A stretch of 29,194 nucleotides of DNA from Flavobacteriales bacterium UBA5933 (GCA_002430925.1 DJDD01000192.1:1-29194), one strand, 5' to 3'. Positions 7,901 through 17,777 are shown, numbered from the stretch's first letter. The notes: generated by a model not told the origin, from the sequence alone. Translations and numbers: made by a program.

Positions 7901-8578
7901 TTATTTAATTTTCTTATCAAGATAATGGACAACAATCATACAATATGGTTCTAATTCATCACTATGCGATATACCTGCCCACTTATCTCTAAATCTCTTT
8001 AACTTAGTTTGATTTAAAGTCCCTAATTTACCTGTTAAATTTGCTTTAATGAATCCATCTAATGTACTTTTACGTGCTCTAATTAATTCAGGCATGTTAA
8101 GATTTAAAATACCATGTGGTTTTATTAAATCATTGTTATCATCATAATAATATGGTTTCCCTATTTCATTGTATAATTGTTCATTATCAGAATAAATTTC
8201 TCCATTAGTTTTATACTTTATCTCATTATGTATGCTGGCAGAAGTGCACATGTGAAAATTAAACGTTTTACTTTTTTTGAGAGTATCACAATGTTCATCA
8301 GCATTCGCTTTCATATTGCCTAGGCAAGCTCCAAATAAATTAGAATATACCAATCTTAAATTTGGATGACCAGAATGACTTAAAAAATGTTCAATCTTCA
8401 TTGTTGATTCGTTTGGTTTTATTCTACCCATACAATAACAACAAATTCCTCTTTGGTCTTTAACTAGATATTCTCGTAAAGTTTGTTTGTCTCTAAAACT
8501 TTTATAATCAGTTGGTTTTGTTCGTCTATAAACACCTAATAACCTCGGCTCTTGTGCTTTAACTATCTTCCTCATCAT
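7901..8578 (-). CDS. HNH endonuclease, TIGR02646 / PtuB-like
   Basis: This protein of about 225 residues has an HNH fold: CCYC (C46, C47, C49), IEHF with E63-H64, a NLFGAC segment with N80 and C85, and H96-C97 further on. The order fits the TIGR02646 family, the HNH partner found with OLD/ABC-like ATPases in Septu (PtuB) and in Septu-type retron effectors. Two ATG codons (8578 and 8575) follow an in-frame TTG at 8581; I take 8578. It overlaps the end of the ATPase gene by 20 nt, so the two are translationally coupled and probably form a complex. In Septu the ATPase controls a nuclease that attacks nucleic acid on infection. That role is inferred here from family and pairing. No reverse transcriptase or retron RNA is nearby. 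Confidence 0.85.
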   Translation of the reverse strand: MMRKIVKAQEPRLLGVYRRTKPTDYKSFRDKQTLREYLVKDQRGICCYCMGRIKPNESTMKIEHFLSHSGHPNLRLVYSNLFGACLGNMKANADEHCDTLKKSKTFNFHMCTSASIHNEIKYKTNGEIYSDNEQLYNEIGKPYYYDDNNDLIKPHGILNLNMPELIRARKSTLDGFIKANLTGKLGTLNQTKLKRFRDKWAGISHSDELEPYCMIVVHYLDKKIK

Positions 8579-9866
8579 CAAAATCTTCTTCTAAAAATTG
8601 AATCATAGAATTAATTCGAATTAACTCAGGATCATGCTCCCCTAAAGTTGATTTTAATTCTTCTATTTTTGATTTTGCTTCTTCATATTGTTCTTTATCC
8701 ACAGAATCATTAATCTCCTCCAATTTTTTTTGTGTTTCTATATTTCTTATCGGAGCTTCTAATAATTCTTCAATAACTCTTTGAGCATCTAATCCAAAAG
8801 CGACATTAGGTTTATACACTTCAGTCTCTTGGTTTCTATCAATTATAGTTATTGCTTCTGCTTTAACTTCACCAATTATTTGAGGAGAATGCGTAGTGGC
8901 AATGAATTGACAATTAGGAAATGTACGCTCTAAATCACTTACGATAGATCTTTGCCATTTTGGATGTAAGTGTAAATCGAGCTCGTCAATTAAAATAATC
9001 GTTTCTCCATGTAAAGGATGCTCTGTATCGATATTTGCAATAATTAATCGTCTTGCAATATCAAATACTAATGATAATACACCACGTTCCCCATCTGACA
9101 ATTGAGAGAATAATAAACGTTTTTCATTTTTGATAATAGAAAAAGTTAAATCACCTGACACTTCATCCTTAGTTAATTCTAAATCTTTAAAATCAGGCAA
9201 AAAGGTATAAATAGTATCCTCAATAAGTTTAACCACACGATTATATTTCGTATTATCTGGATTTTCTATTGCTAAAGTCTTTCTAACGTTAAACCATTCT
9301 GCAAACATTTTTATATTAAAACTTCTGGTTTCAGATAAAGTATCAATATAAGCAGCAGCATGAAAATACTTTGATTTCACTACCTTGGAAGTTTGATTAA
9401 CCATTAATGATCTCCTTGTTGAAAAGAAAATGGCTAAACGATTGATATCCTCCTTATACTCAACTTTTGAGTTAAATTCAGTAATATCATCTAAAGTAAT
9501 CCCTTCTTCTCTTATATGTAAATCGCTCGCGTTAGTACGTTTCTTTTGTTCAACTTGTGTAACTCCAAATTCTTTGGCCGATTTAGAATATATAAAATCA
9601 TAATCAATTTCATCAATAGTAAAATTTGTATTGACTTGTAATTGATTGGTGTTTATATTTATATCTGATTTTTTAAAACTCTCTTTCGTTACAATAGGAA
9701 CTTTAATTTCATTTAAGATATGCGACAACACAATACGCAAACTTTCTAAAACCGTAGTTTTACCCACACCATTTATCCCCACGATTAAATTAAAACCTGG
9801 TTGGAATTCAAGTTTTGCGTGAGTAAAGCCACGAACGTTGGTTAATTCTAAAGTGTTAATTCTCAT
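8559..9866 (-). CDS. AAA/ABC-type ATPase, PtuA-like
   Basis: The 435-residue protein opens with the typical MRINTLELTNVRGF segment of RecF/OLD-like ATPases and has Walker A GINGVGKT (30-37), an ABC-signature-like LSDGERG, and Walker B IILIDELDLHLHP followed by the switch ATTHSPQ. There is no TOPRIM domain, so it is not a complete OLD nuclease. The partner HNH gene supplies the nuclease. The C-terminus is acidic and coiled (about 370-435). Length and motif order suit PtuA of Septu. It starts 7 nt after hsdS and overlaps the HNH gene, so it sits inside the type I operon. The pair may form a second defence layer that senses the same invader or a failure of restriction. Function is inferred. Confidence 0.88.
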   Translation of the reverse strand: MRINTLELTNVRGFTHAKLEFQPGFNLIVGINGVGKTTVLESLRIVLSHILNEIKVPIVTKESFKKSDININTNQLQVNTNFTIDEIDYDFIYSKSAKEFGVTQVEQKKRTNASDLHIREEGITLDDITEFNSKVEYKEDINRLAIFFSTRRSLMVNQTSKVVKSKYFHAAAYIDTLSETRSFNIKMFAEWFNVRKTLAIENPDNTKYNRVVKLIEDTIYTFLPDFKDLELTKDEVSGDLTFSIIKNEKRLLFSQLSDGERGVLSLVFDIARRLIIANIDTEHPLHGETIILIDELDLHLHPKWQRSIVSDLERTFPNCQFIATTHSPQIIGEVKAEAITIIDRNQETEVYKPNVAFGLDAQRVIEELLEAPIRNIETQKKLEEINDSVDKEQYEEAKSKIEELKSTLGEHDPELIRINSMIQFLEEDFDDEEDS

Positions 9867-9873
9867 AATAAAA

Positions 9874-11109
9874 TTATAGGTTTATTTCCCCATTAATGGC
9901 AGCTGAAATAATAGCCGTGCGTTTTTCTTTTAACAGATCAATTGAATTATTGATTTTAGAAATTAAGTGATTGTTCTTATTATCAATTTCTACTAAATTT
10001 TGTGATATTAACTTTTGTTCTGAATAAATAGGAAATGGTATTTCAAGATTTTTTATTACATCAACGGATAATCCTGGTTGTGCAGCAGCTAAAGAATATT
10101 GATTTAAATTCATATATTCTAACAATTTTCCTAGCCAATAATAGTCAAATTTCATTAGTGGATTACATACAATTGCATGTTCTGTTGCCCAAAATTTATC
10201 TTCAGCAAAATTGATATTACCACATAATGCCCCTTGTCTACCAATTAAAACCAAATTCCCTTCATGATTAAATTTATCATAAAAACCTCTGATACCGTTA
10301 CCTCCAAAAACTTTAAAATCACCTTCTGATTTTATATCATCTGCTGTAAGATTATCTCCACTTTTTAAGTTAGAAATATACTTCAATTTGACAATCTCCC
10401 AATGTTCCGGAATATCACCTAACCAGTCGATGCCTGATGATTTCAGTTTTGCCTTAAGGTTTAAACCTTTGGTTACGGCTTGGCTAATGGTTGCTTTTTT
10501 CTTTTCTTCTAATAGTTCGACTAATCGTGATTTCTTCTCGATTAAGGCGTCTATTTTAGCTACTTCTTGATCTAAATAAGCGACGATTTTGTTTTGTTGG
10601 GTTAATGATTTTAATGGTATTTTATAATGACTTATTACATCTTTTGGAATCCCCACTCTTGTAACTCCTGTAGATTCAATTTCAATTTGTAATCTATGTT
10701 GCTTGGATTCAAAGCAGTAAAAAAGAAATTTAGGAACTACTTTTTCTCTATCAGGAGTAATCAAAGCTAAATGGTATCCACAAACAGTAAGTTCTTCGAA
10801 ATCACCTTTAACAATGGCAGGTATACCAATATCATCAGAACTCTCCGAATCTTTAGTTATCATAATATCGCCATCTTTAATCGTAAATCTTTCAACTTCG
10901 TTTTCAGATGCAGTACCCTCCATAAAGTCAATATCTGTTGATATATAAGTATTTTTATAAACATCAACGTAATTACAAAGTTTTACAGGAGTTTCGTGTT
11001 CATACTTTATTTTATCAATTGGCGATATTCTAAAGTCTGCTACAAAATAAAGTGGTACAATTTTAGTATCAGAAGACACTTTATTAATCCAATCTAAGTA
11101 TGATTCCAT
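9874..11109 (-). CDS. hsdS: HsdS specificity subunit of type I restriction system (complete)
   Basis: At 411 residues this is a complete HsdS with two target-recognition domains: TRD1 (about 1-160) and TRD2 (about 225-365). Each is followed by a helical spacer; the first contains QNKIVAYLDQEVAKIDALIE and LVELLEEKKKATISQAVTKG, the second LISKINNSIDLLKEKRTAII. The junction motif SSGIDWLGDIPEHWEIVKLK opens the second half and is highly typical of HsdS. It should recognise a bipartite site for the HsdM and HsdR of this operon. The TRD-coding DNA looks more AT-rich than the spacer-coding DNA, consistent with TRD exchange. It starts 1 nt after the hsdM stop. The preserved motifs and length argue for a functional gene. 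The target sequence cannot be predicted from this. Confidence 0.96.
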   Translation of the reverse strand: MESYLDWINKVSSDTKIVPLYFVADFRISPIDKIKYEHETPVKLCNYVDVYKNTYISTDIDFMEGTASENEVERFTIKDGDIMITKDSESSDDIGIPAIVKGDFEELTVCGYHLALITPDREKVVPKFLFYCFESKQHRLQIEIESTGVTRVGIPKDVISHYKIPLKSLTQQNKIVAYLDQEVAKIDALIEKKSRLVELLEEKKKATISQAVTKGLNLKAKLKSSGIDWLGDIPEHWEIVKLKYISNLKSGDNLTADDIKSEGDFKVFGGNGIRGFYDKFNHEGNLVLIGRQGALCGNINFAEDKFWATEHAIVCNPLMKFDYYWLGKLLEYMNLNQYSLAAAQPGLSVDVIKNLEIPFPIYSEQKLISQNLVEIDNKNNHLISKINNSIDLLKEKRTAIISAAINGEINL

Positions 11110-11110
11110 A

Positions 11111-13111
11111 TTATAATGCTAACAATTTTAAAATATCATTTTCAATAATACTTAAATCATTATTGATTTCATCTAAAGTTCTATTTCCTTTATTTTTAAA
11201 GAAATAACGATTAAAATTGATCTCATAGCCAATTCTATCTTTGGTATTATCCATCCAAGCGTCTGGTACAAAAGGTAGTACTTCGTTTTGGAAATACTCG
11301 GTAATGTTTATCTTTAATGGTACATTTTCATAATCTCGTAAATCAGCATCAGCTTCAAATACATTTTTACCCTTATTCACTTTTTCTGCTTCCTGATCTT
11401 TATCTGTAAAAACTGAACGGAACAAAGCCAACTCTTTAGCTGACCATTTTAGGGTATTCAGTTTTTTCATTTTCTTTAGTACCTCATTCCAGTCCATCAA
11501 AGGTTCTCGGCCTAAGTCTTTATCGATACGTTGAACATCGTCTAATAAATGCGGACACGCATCTAAGAAAGCAGACTTACGTTCTAAAGACATTTCATAA
11601 CGTAAACGCAGAGGTCTCTCTATGGTAACTCGTGTAAAACCGAAATCTTGGTTATCGAAAATCTTAGAAATTTCAGTCGTAGAAAATTTTCCATATTCTA
11701 AAATTATTTCTTTAATTTGGTTAGGTTCAATTACATTGATAATTCCGTCATTTACCTCACCTTCACCAATTTTACGGCGTTTGCTTCCTTGGCTTTTACG
11801 CATTGGAATGTAACATTCGCGAGCGTCTAGCAATTGAATTTTTCCTTTACGATTATCTTGCTTACGGTTGGTTACAATCCAAATATAAGTACCAATACCC
11901 GTATTGTAGAACATTTGTTCGGGAAGAGCGATGATTCCTTCTAGCCAATCGTTTTCGATGATCCACCTACGGATATCGCTTTCGCCCGAACCAGCACCTC
12001 CCGAAAACATAGGAGAGCCACTAAATACTATCGCAATGCGAGATCCAAATTGTTTCTTACTCGGTTTATAGTTTTCGAACTTCGAGATCATGTGTTGCAA
12101 AAACAATAACGCTCCATCGTTAACACGAGGAAAACCAGCATCAAAGCGCCCTGTTTTATCACGATCTAAAGCTGGTTTTTGCTTTTTCCAATCCACTCCA
12201 AAAGGAGGATTTGCTATAAGATAATCAAATGTATCTTCAGGAAATTGATCGTCGATTAATGTATCTCCAAATTTAATTTCCCCTTGATTTTGTTGGTATT
12301 TGCCTAAGGTTTCGGACTTATCCATTTTAATTAACGCATCGGCAGCTGCTGTAGCAAAAGCACGCTTATTGTACTCTTGTCCGTAGGTTAATAAAATGGC
12401 ATCTTCGTTAAAACTTTTGACGTAGTTTTTTGCTTCTGAAAGCATTCCCCCAGTACCACACGTAGGATCTAAAATTTTACGCATTTGGTATTTATCTGCT
12501 AAAAACGTATCGTCATCGATAAATAGCAGATTTACCATTAGTTTGATAATTTCTCTTGGGGTAAAGTGATCTCCTGCTGTTTCGTTGGCTAACTCGTTGA
12601 AACGACGGATTAAGTTTTCAAAAATTAACCCCATGTCTCTGTTTGAGACTAAGTCGGGATGTAAATTTACCTTTGCAAATTCTGATACGATTAGGTATAG
12701 AATGTTTGCATCGTTCATCGCAAAGATTTCTTTTTCGAATTCGAAGAATTCAAAAATTTGTCTTACGTTAGGTGAAAAACCATTGATGTAAGCTACCAAA
12801 TCTTGTGCAATAGAATCGGGCGCTCCTTTTAACTTTTCGAATGTAAAAGGAGATGTATTGTAAAATTTTTGCCCTGTGATCTTTTCTAACTTAGAAGCTA
12901 GAATAGATTCAGGTATATCGTTGTTGTGTTTAACTTTTAAAGCTTCAAATTCGGCTAATACGTCCTCTTTAGTATTTGCTAATACGGAATCGAAACGACG
13001 AAGAACCGTCATAGGTAACATGACACGTTCGTATTGCGGGGGACGATATGGTCCTCTTAATAAGTCTGCAATGTCCCAAATGAATTTGATATGTTGTTGA
13101 TGTGTAGTCAT
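11111..13111 (-). CDS. hsdM: HsdM, type I adenine methyltransferase subunit with long C-terminal extension
   Basis: This 666-residue protein is the modification subunit of the cargo restriction system. It starts TTHQQHIKFIWDIADLLRGP, the usual opening of the longer HsdM subfamily. It has an HsdM_N helical domain (about 1-150), the SAM motif I DPTCGTGG (215-222) and the catalytic motif NPPF (301-304). After the methyltransferase core (to about 450) an extension of about 200 residues ends in YEINFNRYFFKNKGNRTLDE, which is regular for this subfamily and helps bind HsdS. It is clearly distinct from the EcoR124I-like HsdM at 0.6-2.2 kb, so the two restriction systems are unrelated. It is the first gene of the packed operon, starting 125 nt after the GHKL gene, and probably has its own or a partly read-through promoter. 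Confidence 0.97.
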   Translation of the reverse strand: MTTHQQHIKFIWDIADLLRGPYRPPQYERVMLPMTVLRRFDSVLANTKEDVLAEFEALKVKHNNDIPESILASKLEKITGQKFYNTSPFTFEKLKGAPDSIAQDLVAYINGFSPNVRQIFEFFEFEKEIFAMNDANILYLIVSEFAKVNLHPDLVSNRDMGLIFENLIRRFNELANETAGDHFTPREIIKLMVNLLFIDDDTFLADKYQMRKILDPTCGTGGMLSEAKNYVKSFNEDAILLTYGQEYNKRAFATAAADALIKMDKSETLGKYQQNQGEIKFGDTLIDDQFPEDTFDYLIANPPFGVDWKKQKPALDRDKTGRFDAGFPRVNDGALLFLQHMISKFENYKPSKKQFGSRIAIVFSGSPMFSGGAGSGESDIRRWIIENDWLEGIIALPEQMFYNTGIGTYIWIVTNRKQDNRKGKIQLLDARECYIPMRKSQGSKRRKIGEGEVNDGIINVIEPNQIKEIILEYGKFSTTEISKIFDNQDFGFTRVTIERPLRLRYEMSLERKSAFLDACPHLLDDVQRIDKDLGREPLMDWNEVLKKMKKLNTLKWSAKELALFRSVFTDKDQEAEKVNKGKNVFEADADLRDYENVPLKINITEYFQNEVLPFVPDAWMDNTKDRIGYEINFNRYFFKNKGNRTLDEINNDLSIIENDILKLLAL

Positions 13112-13134
13112 TTAACCCCTTTTTGATTAACACT

Positions 13135-13160
13135 AAAAAAATTAGCTTTTGAATGGCTAA
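13135..13160 (-). terminator. Weak hairpin with T-tract between the GHKL gene and hsdM
   Basis: On the minus strand TTAGC, a 9-nt loop, GCTAA and then seven T's follow one another. The stem is only 5 bp, so at most this attenuates read-through from the gene at 13237-17754 into hsdM. A run of nine A's on the plus strand (about 13169-13177) lies just upstream and could vary in length. Confidence 0.3.
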
Positions 13161-13236
13161 AAATAGTAAAAAAAAACATCAAAATGCCTTAAATTCATTT
13201 GTATTTATCGCTTTTGTAAGGTATTATTTAGCTGTA

Positions 13237-16200
13237 TTATTCTTTTAATTTTAATTGTACCACGTATTCTGTGGCATTAAGAACAGGATTTGTGCAAAAG
13301 AATTTTTCTAAAATCTTGAATTCGTTGTTAATATATACCCAAATTTCATAATTCTCTTTGTTTTCTTCTCCAAATAATTTTTCGGTTGCAGAGATATAAA
13401 AGTTTCCGTTTGAAGAACTTTTTACATCGACATAGACCCATGATTTCCCTTGATCTTTTGAGTAGGAAATATCGTAATGCAGACCTTCATTTTCTTTGGC
13501 TTTGTAATGCACAAATTTTTCTGTGTACTTTTCTACTAATTCTTGATAGGCTTTATCTTCCGCACTGTTTCCTTTGCGTTTTAAATAGTTTTGATCGCGT
13601 GTTTGTCCTTTATATACCCCTTTTGCAATAGAAGATTTAGCGACAGTTTGAGTTGCATAAGCAGCCGAATCTAATACCGTAGTTTTGGTACGTGTTAGTG
13701 TATCTGCATAATCAGTAGTACTTTCAATATCATAACTATCTTCTTCTTCAGCTTCTGACTTATCTTCTAATTCTTCTTTTATAACATCTGTCTCACCAAA
13801 AACTAACAAACTTTGCCATTCTGTATTTTGACGAATGATAAAAAGTTCATCTTTAGTAAAAGCTTTGCTATACTCTAATTCTAATTGATTTAAATTGAAA
13901 TCCTCTGTAATTATGTCAAAATTAAAATCTTGAAATAGGTCATTAAAATACTCAACAACAAGCTCTTTAGGATTATGAATAAATGATTCAGCATAGTCGT
14001 AAGCTAAAGCTTTAATATCCTCTAAAGCTAAATTATACTGATTGAAATAATCATACAGTTTACGTTTTTGAATTATTTCATCTTCTTGTAAATTTTTATA
14101 TACAATTTGATTCATTGAGGCATTGAACGAATGGAATTCATTGACCAAATTTTTCTTATTGAATTCGACTAAATCTATACGTTCAGTAACCAAATCATTA
14201 AAATCTGTAATACTAATATTTAAGGTTTGAAATATCTCTTTGTATTGGGTATAATTTTTAGCATTATTATAGTTGATATAATCTAAATCGAATACGTAAT
14301 CTCCAAATTTTTGAGTTTTAAACTCCTCAATTTTATCATCTGTAACCTCTTCAGGATTATCGATTAGTTTAAAAATAATAGACCAAAAATATTTCTTTGA
14401 AGATATTTGTCCCAAATGGACTTTAGCCTCTTCTAAAGCGTTATTACCTAATGCTTTTTCTAAATTGTAATTGATTGTGACTGTTGAGTCTTTAATTAAA
14501 GATTCAAAAATGTGTTTTTCGTTTTTCGTTGAAAAAACACTTGTTAGCACCTCTGAAAATATATCGATAAATGCTGGATTGGTTTTCAATTTTTGTAATG
14601 TACTTTCAGGATTAACTTTAATATAATACGTTTTTGATTTTTTATCAAAAGCATAGGTGTTATCATCTAAAGGAAACACATTACTATCTAATTGACACAC
14701 TAAATCATTACAAATTATAAACTTAAAAGCGTTTAATAATTGTACATTGGATTGAATGGATGTATCTGTTTCTACTTCTTCTAAACGATAAGCTAAAATG
14801 TATGGTTTTAACGATTGGTAAAACGTATGGAATTCTTGATTTAAACTTTCAAATTCTTTAAACGACTGAATACTTATCTCTAAATCATCTAAATCGTTAA
14901 TTTTAAATCTTTTAATTGCTTCTTTAGCACCAGCACGTAAAGGAAAATTTAATAAAGGAAATTGCTTTGCAAAACGCTTTGGTAATAAATTGTTGTCACT
15001 AAAGTACATCTCATTTTGTTGTTTCAATACTAAGCCTTCACCATTATTGGCAAATAAATGAAAAGGAGTATCTAATTCAATATTTCTTTTAGACAGAATT
15101 TTCACAATTTGTTTGTAGAACGATTGCGAATTTTTACCATCTTGAAATTTGTTATTAAATTTTTCGAATGATTCATTTAATAATTCGATTGGAGCGTCTT
15201 CAAAACTCTCAATTGCTCCAAGATCAATTAAAATATTTTTAACCACAGAAGGACCTATCTTAAACGATTTTAACAACTCGTGGTTGTAATCAATTTCAAA
15301 TGCATTTACCCATGAGAATTTATCATCAATGACGAAGTTTTCTAAATTGAATACTTTGTTTATTTGGAATTTGATGTATGATGGTTTATTTGAAATAGTA
15401 CTCCAACCTCTATAAAAATATTTAAATATATCTGAGTTGTTTCTATCGTTAATTTGCATGGAAACTGTTGCATCTAAATGACATAAGGTTATTAATTGGT
15501 ATATATTAATCTCCTTTAAAAATAGATCATCAAGTTTATAATAATCAATATCATATGATGTAAAACTATCATATTTTTCTACATAATCTCTTACATATTT
15601 AACATAAGGATTATCCGTAAATTGATTACCATAATAACTACTATCAGTTGAATTGTCCTTTTTAATATAAACTAATCCATTAACACCTAACCAGATAAAA
15701 AACTCTTCCATTTTTTCGATATCTGATTGGATATTATTATTAAATAAAATTGATTGATCAGCGATATAATCTGAATTTTGATAAATTCCTTTGAAAATAA
15801 TTTGGTTTGATTTCCCAATATCTCCGTAGTCTTCTGACAAGAATAATTGCGTAATAGGTTTAAATTCGTTGGATTTAGTTAATACGAATAATTTATTTAA
15901 ATCACGACCAGAACCTTTATTCTCTAGTTGATTATAGTTTTGGTACAATGCAGCAATAGCTTCACGAATTACTTCTATTTTTTCTGTTTTTGATAAATTA
16001 GAAGAATTAGTTAATTCATTCGCTTTAGTAATAATACGATTTATTAACGGAACAATATCGTATTCGTGAATATTGCAATAATCTTTGAATGTATCATAAA
16101 AGAAACGTGTATTTGATTTATTTCCTGAAGTATTATTTCTTTGATTGAAAGTATTATATAATTCACTATTTACTGATTTAATTTTTGTAAAATCAGGAAC

Positions 16201-17754
16201 AATTAATTGATTATCTTTAGAAGGAATGGTATAAATATCTTCCGAAGTCTCTACCACATTTTGATCCTTATCAATTAATATATTGAATTTGAATTCTTTT
16301 TTATTTTTGTTGAACTCCTTAAGATTTTTTAAAACTATTTCGATGAAGGATACACGATCATTTATTGATAATTTTGCTATTGATACATTGTTTACAAATT
16401 CTTGTAAATCAGTTAATAATAACAAATCTCTATCAACTTTTTGTTTCAATAAAATTTCTTCTATTTCAGCACTATTTGTAGGAATTAAATGATATGGCAT
16501 CTCATCATCTAATCCATTATTTAAAAGTATATTAGATAGTAAATTATCCACATAAAGAGTTTCATTCTTAGTTTTATATGTATTATCTAAACAAGGATAA
16601 ATAGGTTCCTTTTCTAAAGCTTCGTCAATTAAATCATAATATCCATATTTATCTAATACATCTGCTTTATGTTTATAGTTTAATATTCTTAAAGCATTGT
16701 AATTTACCTCATTTTGACTATGTAACTTAGCTACTTGAATCGTAAATTCTACGATTTTATTTAATAAAAATTTGTTCTTATTTGAATTAACAATCTGATT
16801 TCTAGTCGAATCTAATTCAAACGTAGCGTGTAGAATGTATTCTTGATCGAATTTGATATTCGTAGGAAAAAATGAAAATAAATATGGATTTGGTTTAGTA
16901 AAATTATCTGCAATTGCAATCTTTATTTGAAAATTAGTTTCTTTATCCTCTTCATTTTCTATGCAATCTTTATCAATTTCGCCTTCTAAAGCATATACTT
17001 TCCAGTTGACCTCGTTTATGGTTTTATTCGTAATGACAATGTTTTCTATTTCTTCTGAATTCTCCCCATTTTTAGTGAATTCTTTTACATTACCATCAAT
17101 GTTTAGACTTATTTTTTGAATTGAATTTAGAAACAATAAAGAGTCTGTATCAATTACATCTAATTGTTTAAGGATATGTTCTTCTTCTGATTTTTTATAA
17201 TTAATTTTAATTTTAGTCGCATATTCATGTAAACCAAATTCTTGGATATTAGGCATTGCTAATAATGCTACTGGTATTTCATTATCTCCTTTATTAAATT
17301 CGGTTAGAATTTTATTTCTATCTTCTACGATGAAATTATTTTCAAAGAAATCTTTAATTAAATTATTAGAATAAGTTAGAGATATATGGTTACTGATAAT
17401 TTCTAGTTCATTTGACCAATTAATAATAGATCTAAAGCCAAGTCCTTTATTTCCAATGTATTTTTGTTTGTCCACTTTAGAAGATAAATTAGCAATGAAT
17501 AATGAACGATATCCTTCTAAAGAGAATGCAATACCATCATTTTCGATTGAAAAGATATTATTATTTGTATCTAAAACTATTTTGACTTTAGTTGCAGATT
17601 GATCATCACAATTCTGTAATAACTCTAATATTTGTCTACCGTTATATCCTTTAATGGTTTCTAATTCTCGTTGATACTCAGCAACCATTTCAGGATAATC
17701 TTCAATGTATTTTTTCGTTTTATTTTCTTTATAAGTTTTTATTTGGTTGATCAT
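13237..17754 (-). CDS. Large GHKL (sacsin-like) ATPase with C-terminal DUF3883 nuclease-like domain
   Basis: At 1505 residues this is the largest gene. The N-terminus has a Bergerat ATP-binding fold of the sacsin/GHKL kind: N-box ELLQNCDD (44-51), ENDG (71-74) and the glycine-rich lid IGNKGLGFRS (100-109). A long middle (about 300-1350) has no motif that I recognise and is rich in N, K and D. An acidic, Ser/Thr-rich linker (about 1330-1385) leads to a DUF3883 domain (about 1390-1490) with a PD-(D/E)XK-like set: E1399 in a helix, D1428 in HYDISYS and D1443-V-K1445 in YVDVKSS. An ATP-driven clamp joined to a nuclease suggests a defence role, and GHKL ATPases are known in restriction islands. 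A TATATTTG box lies 23 nt before the ATG. It is followed by the restriction operon. No specific named system can be assigned. Confidence 0.85.
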   Translation of the reverse strand: MINQIKTYKENKTKKYIEDYPEMVAEYQRELETIKGYNGRQILELLQNCDDQSATKVKIVLDTNNNIFSIENDGIAFSLEGYRSLFIANLSSKVDKQKYIGNKGLGFRSIINWSNELEIISNHISLTYSNNLIKDFFENNFIVEDRNKILTEFNKGDNEIPVALLAMPNIQEFGLHEYATKIKINYKKSEEEHILKQLDVIDTDSLLFLNSIQKISLNIDGNVKEFTKNGENSEEIENIVITNKTINEVNWKVYALEGEIDKDCIENEEDKETNFQIKIAIADNFTKPNPYLFSFFPTNIKFDQEYILHATFELDSTRNQIVNSNKNKFLLNKIVEFTIQVAKLHSQNEVNYNALRILNYKHKADVLDKYGYYDLIDEALEKEPIYPCLDNTYKTKNETLYVDNLLSNILLNNGLDDEMPYHLIPTNSAEIEEILLKQKVDRDLLLLTDLQEFVNNVSIAKLSINDRVSFIEIVLKNLKEFNKNKKEFKFNILIDKDQNVVETSEDIYTIPSKDNQLIVPDFTKIKSVNSELYNTFNQRNNTSGNKSNTRFFYDTFKDYCNIHEYDIVPLINRIITKANELTNSSNLSKTEKIEVIREAIAALYQNYNQLENKGSGRDLNKLFVLTKSNEFKPITQLFLSEDYGDIGKSNQIIFKGIYQNSDYIADQSILFNNNIQSDIEKMEEFFIWLGVNGLVYIKKDNSTDSSYYGNQFTDNPYVKYVRDYVEKYDSFTSYDIDYYKLDDLFLKEINIYQLITLCHLDATVSMQINDRNNSDIFKYFYRGWSTISNKPSYIKFQINKVFNLENFVIDDKFSWVNAFEIDYNHELLKSFKIGPSVVKNILIDLGAIESFEDAPIELLNESFEKFNNKFQDGKNSQSFYKQIVKILSKRNIELDTPFHLFANNGEGLVLKQQNEMYFSDNNLLPKRFAKQFPLLNFPLRAGAKEAIKRFKINDLDDLEISIQSFKEFESLNQEFHTFYQSLKPYILAYRLEEVETDTSIQSNVQLLNAFKFIICNDLVCQLDSNVFPLDDNTYAFDKKSKTYYIKVNPESTLQKLKTNPAFIDIFSEVLTSVFSTKNEKHIFESLIKDSTVTINYNLEKALGNNALEEAKVHLGQISSKKYFWSIIFKLIDNPEEVTDDKIEEFKTQKFGDYVFDLDYINYNNAKNYTQYKEIFQTLNISITDFNDLVTERIDLVEFNKKNLVNEFHSFNASMNQIVYKNLQEDEIIQKRKLYDYFNQYNLALEDIKALAYDYAESFIHNPKELVVEYFNDLFQDFNFDIITEDFNLNQLELEYSKAFTKDELFIIRQNTEWQSLLVFGETDVIKEELEDKSEAEEEDSYDIESTTDYADTLTRTKTTVLDSAAYATQTVAKSSIAKGVYKGQTRDQNYLKRKGNSAEDKAYQELVEKYTEKFVHYKAKENEGLHYDISYSKDQGKSWVYVDVKSSSNGNFYISATEKLFGEENKENYEIWVYINNEFKILEKFFCTNPVLNATEYVVQLKLKE

Positions 17755-17777
17755 TATTTATTCTTTTAGTGTATATA

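Noticed and set aside
7901..9866. Retron with a Septu-type effector
   Set aside because: No reverse transcriptase gene and no retron-RNA-like structure are in or near the operon; only the ATPase and HNH parts are present.
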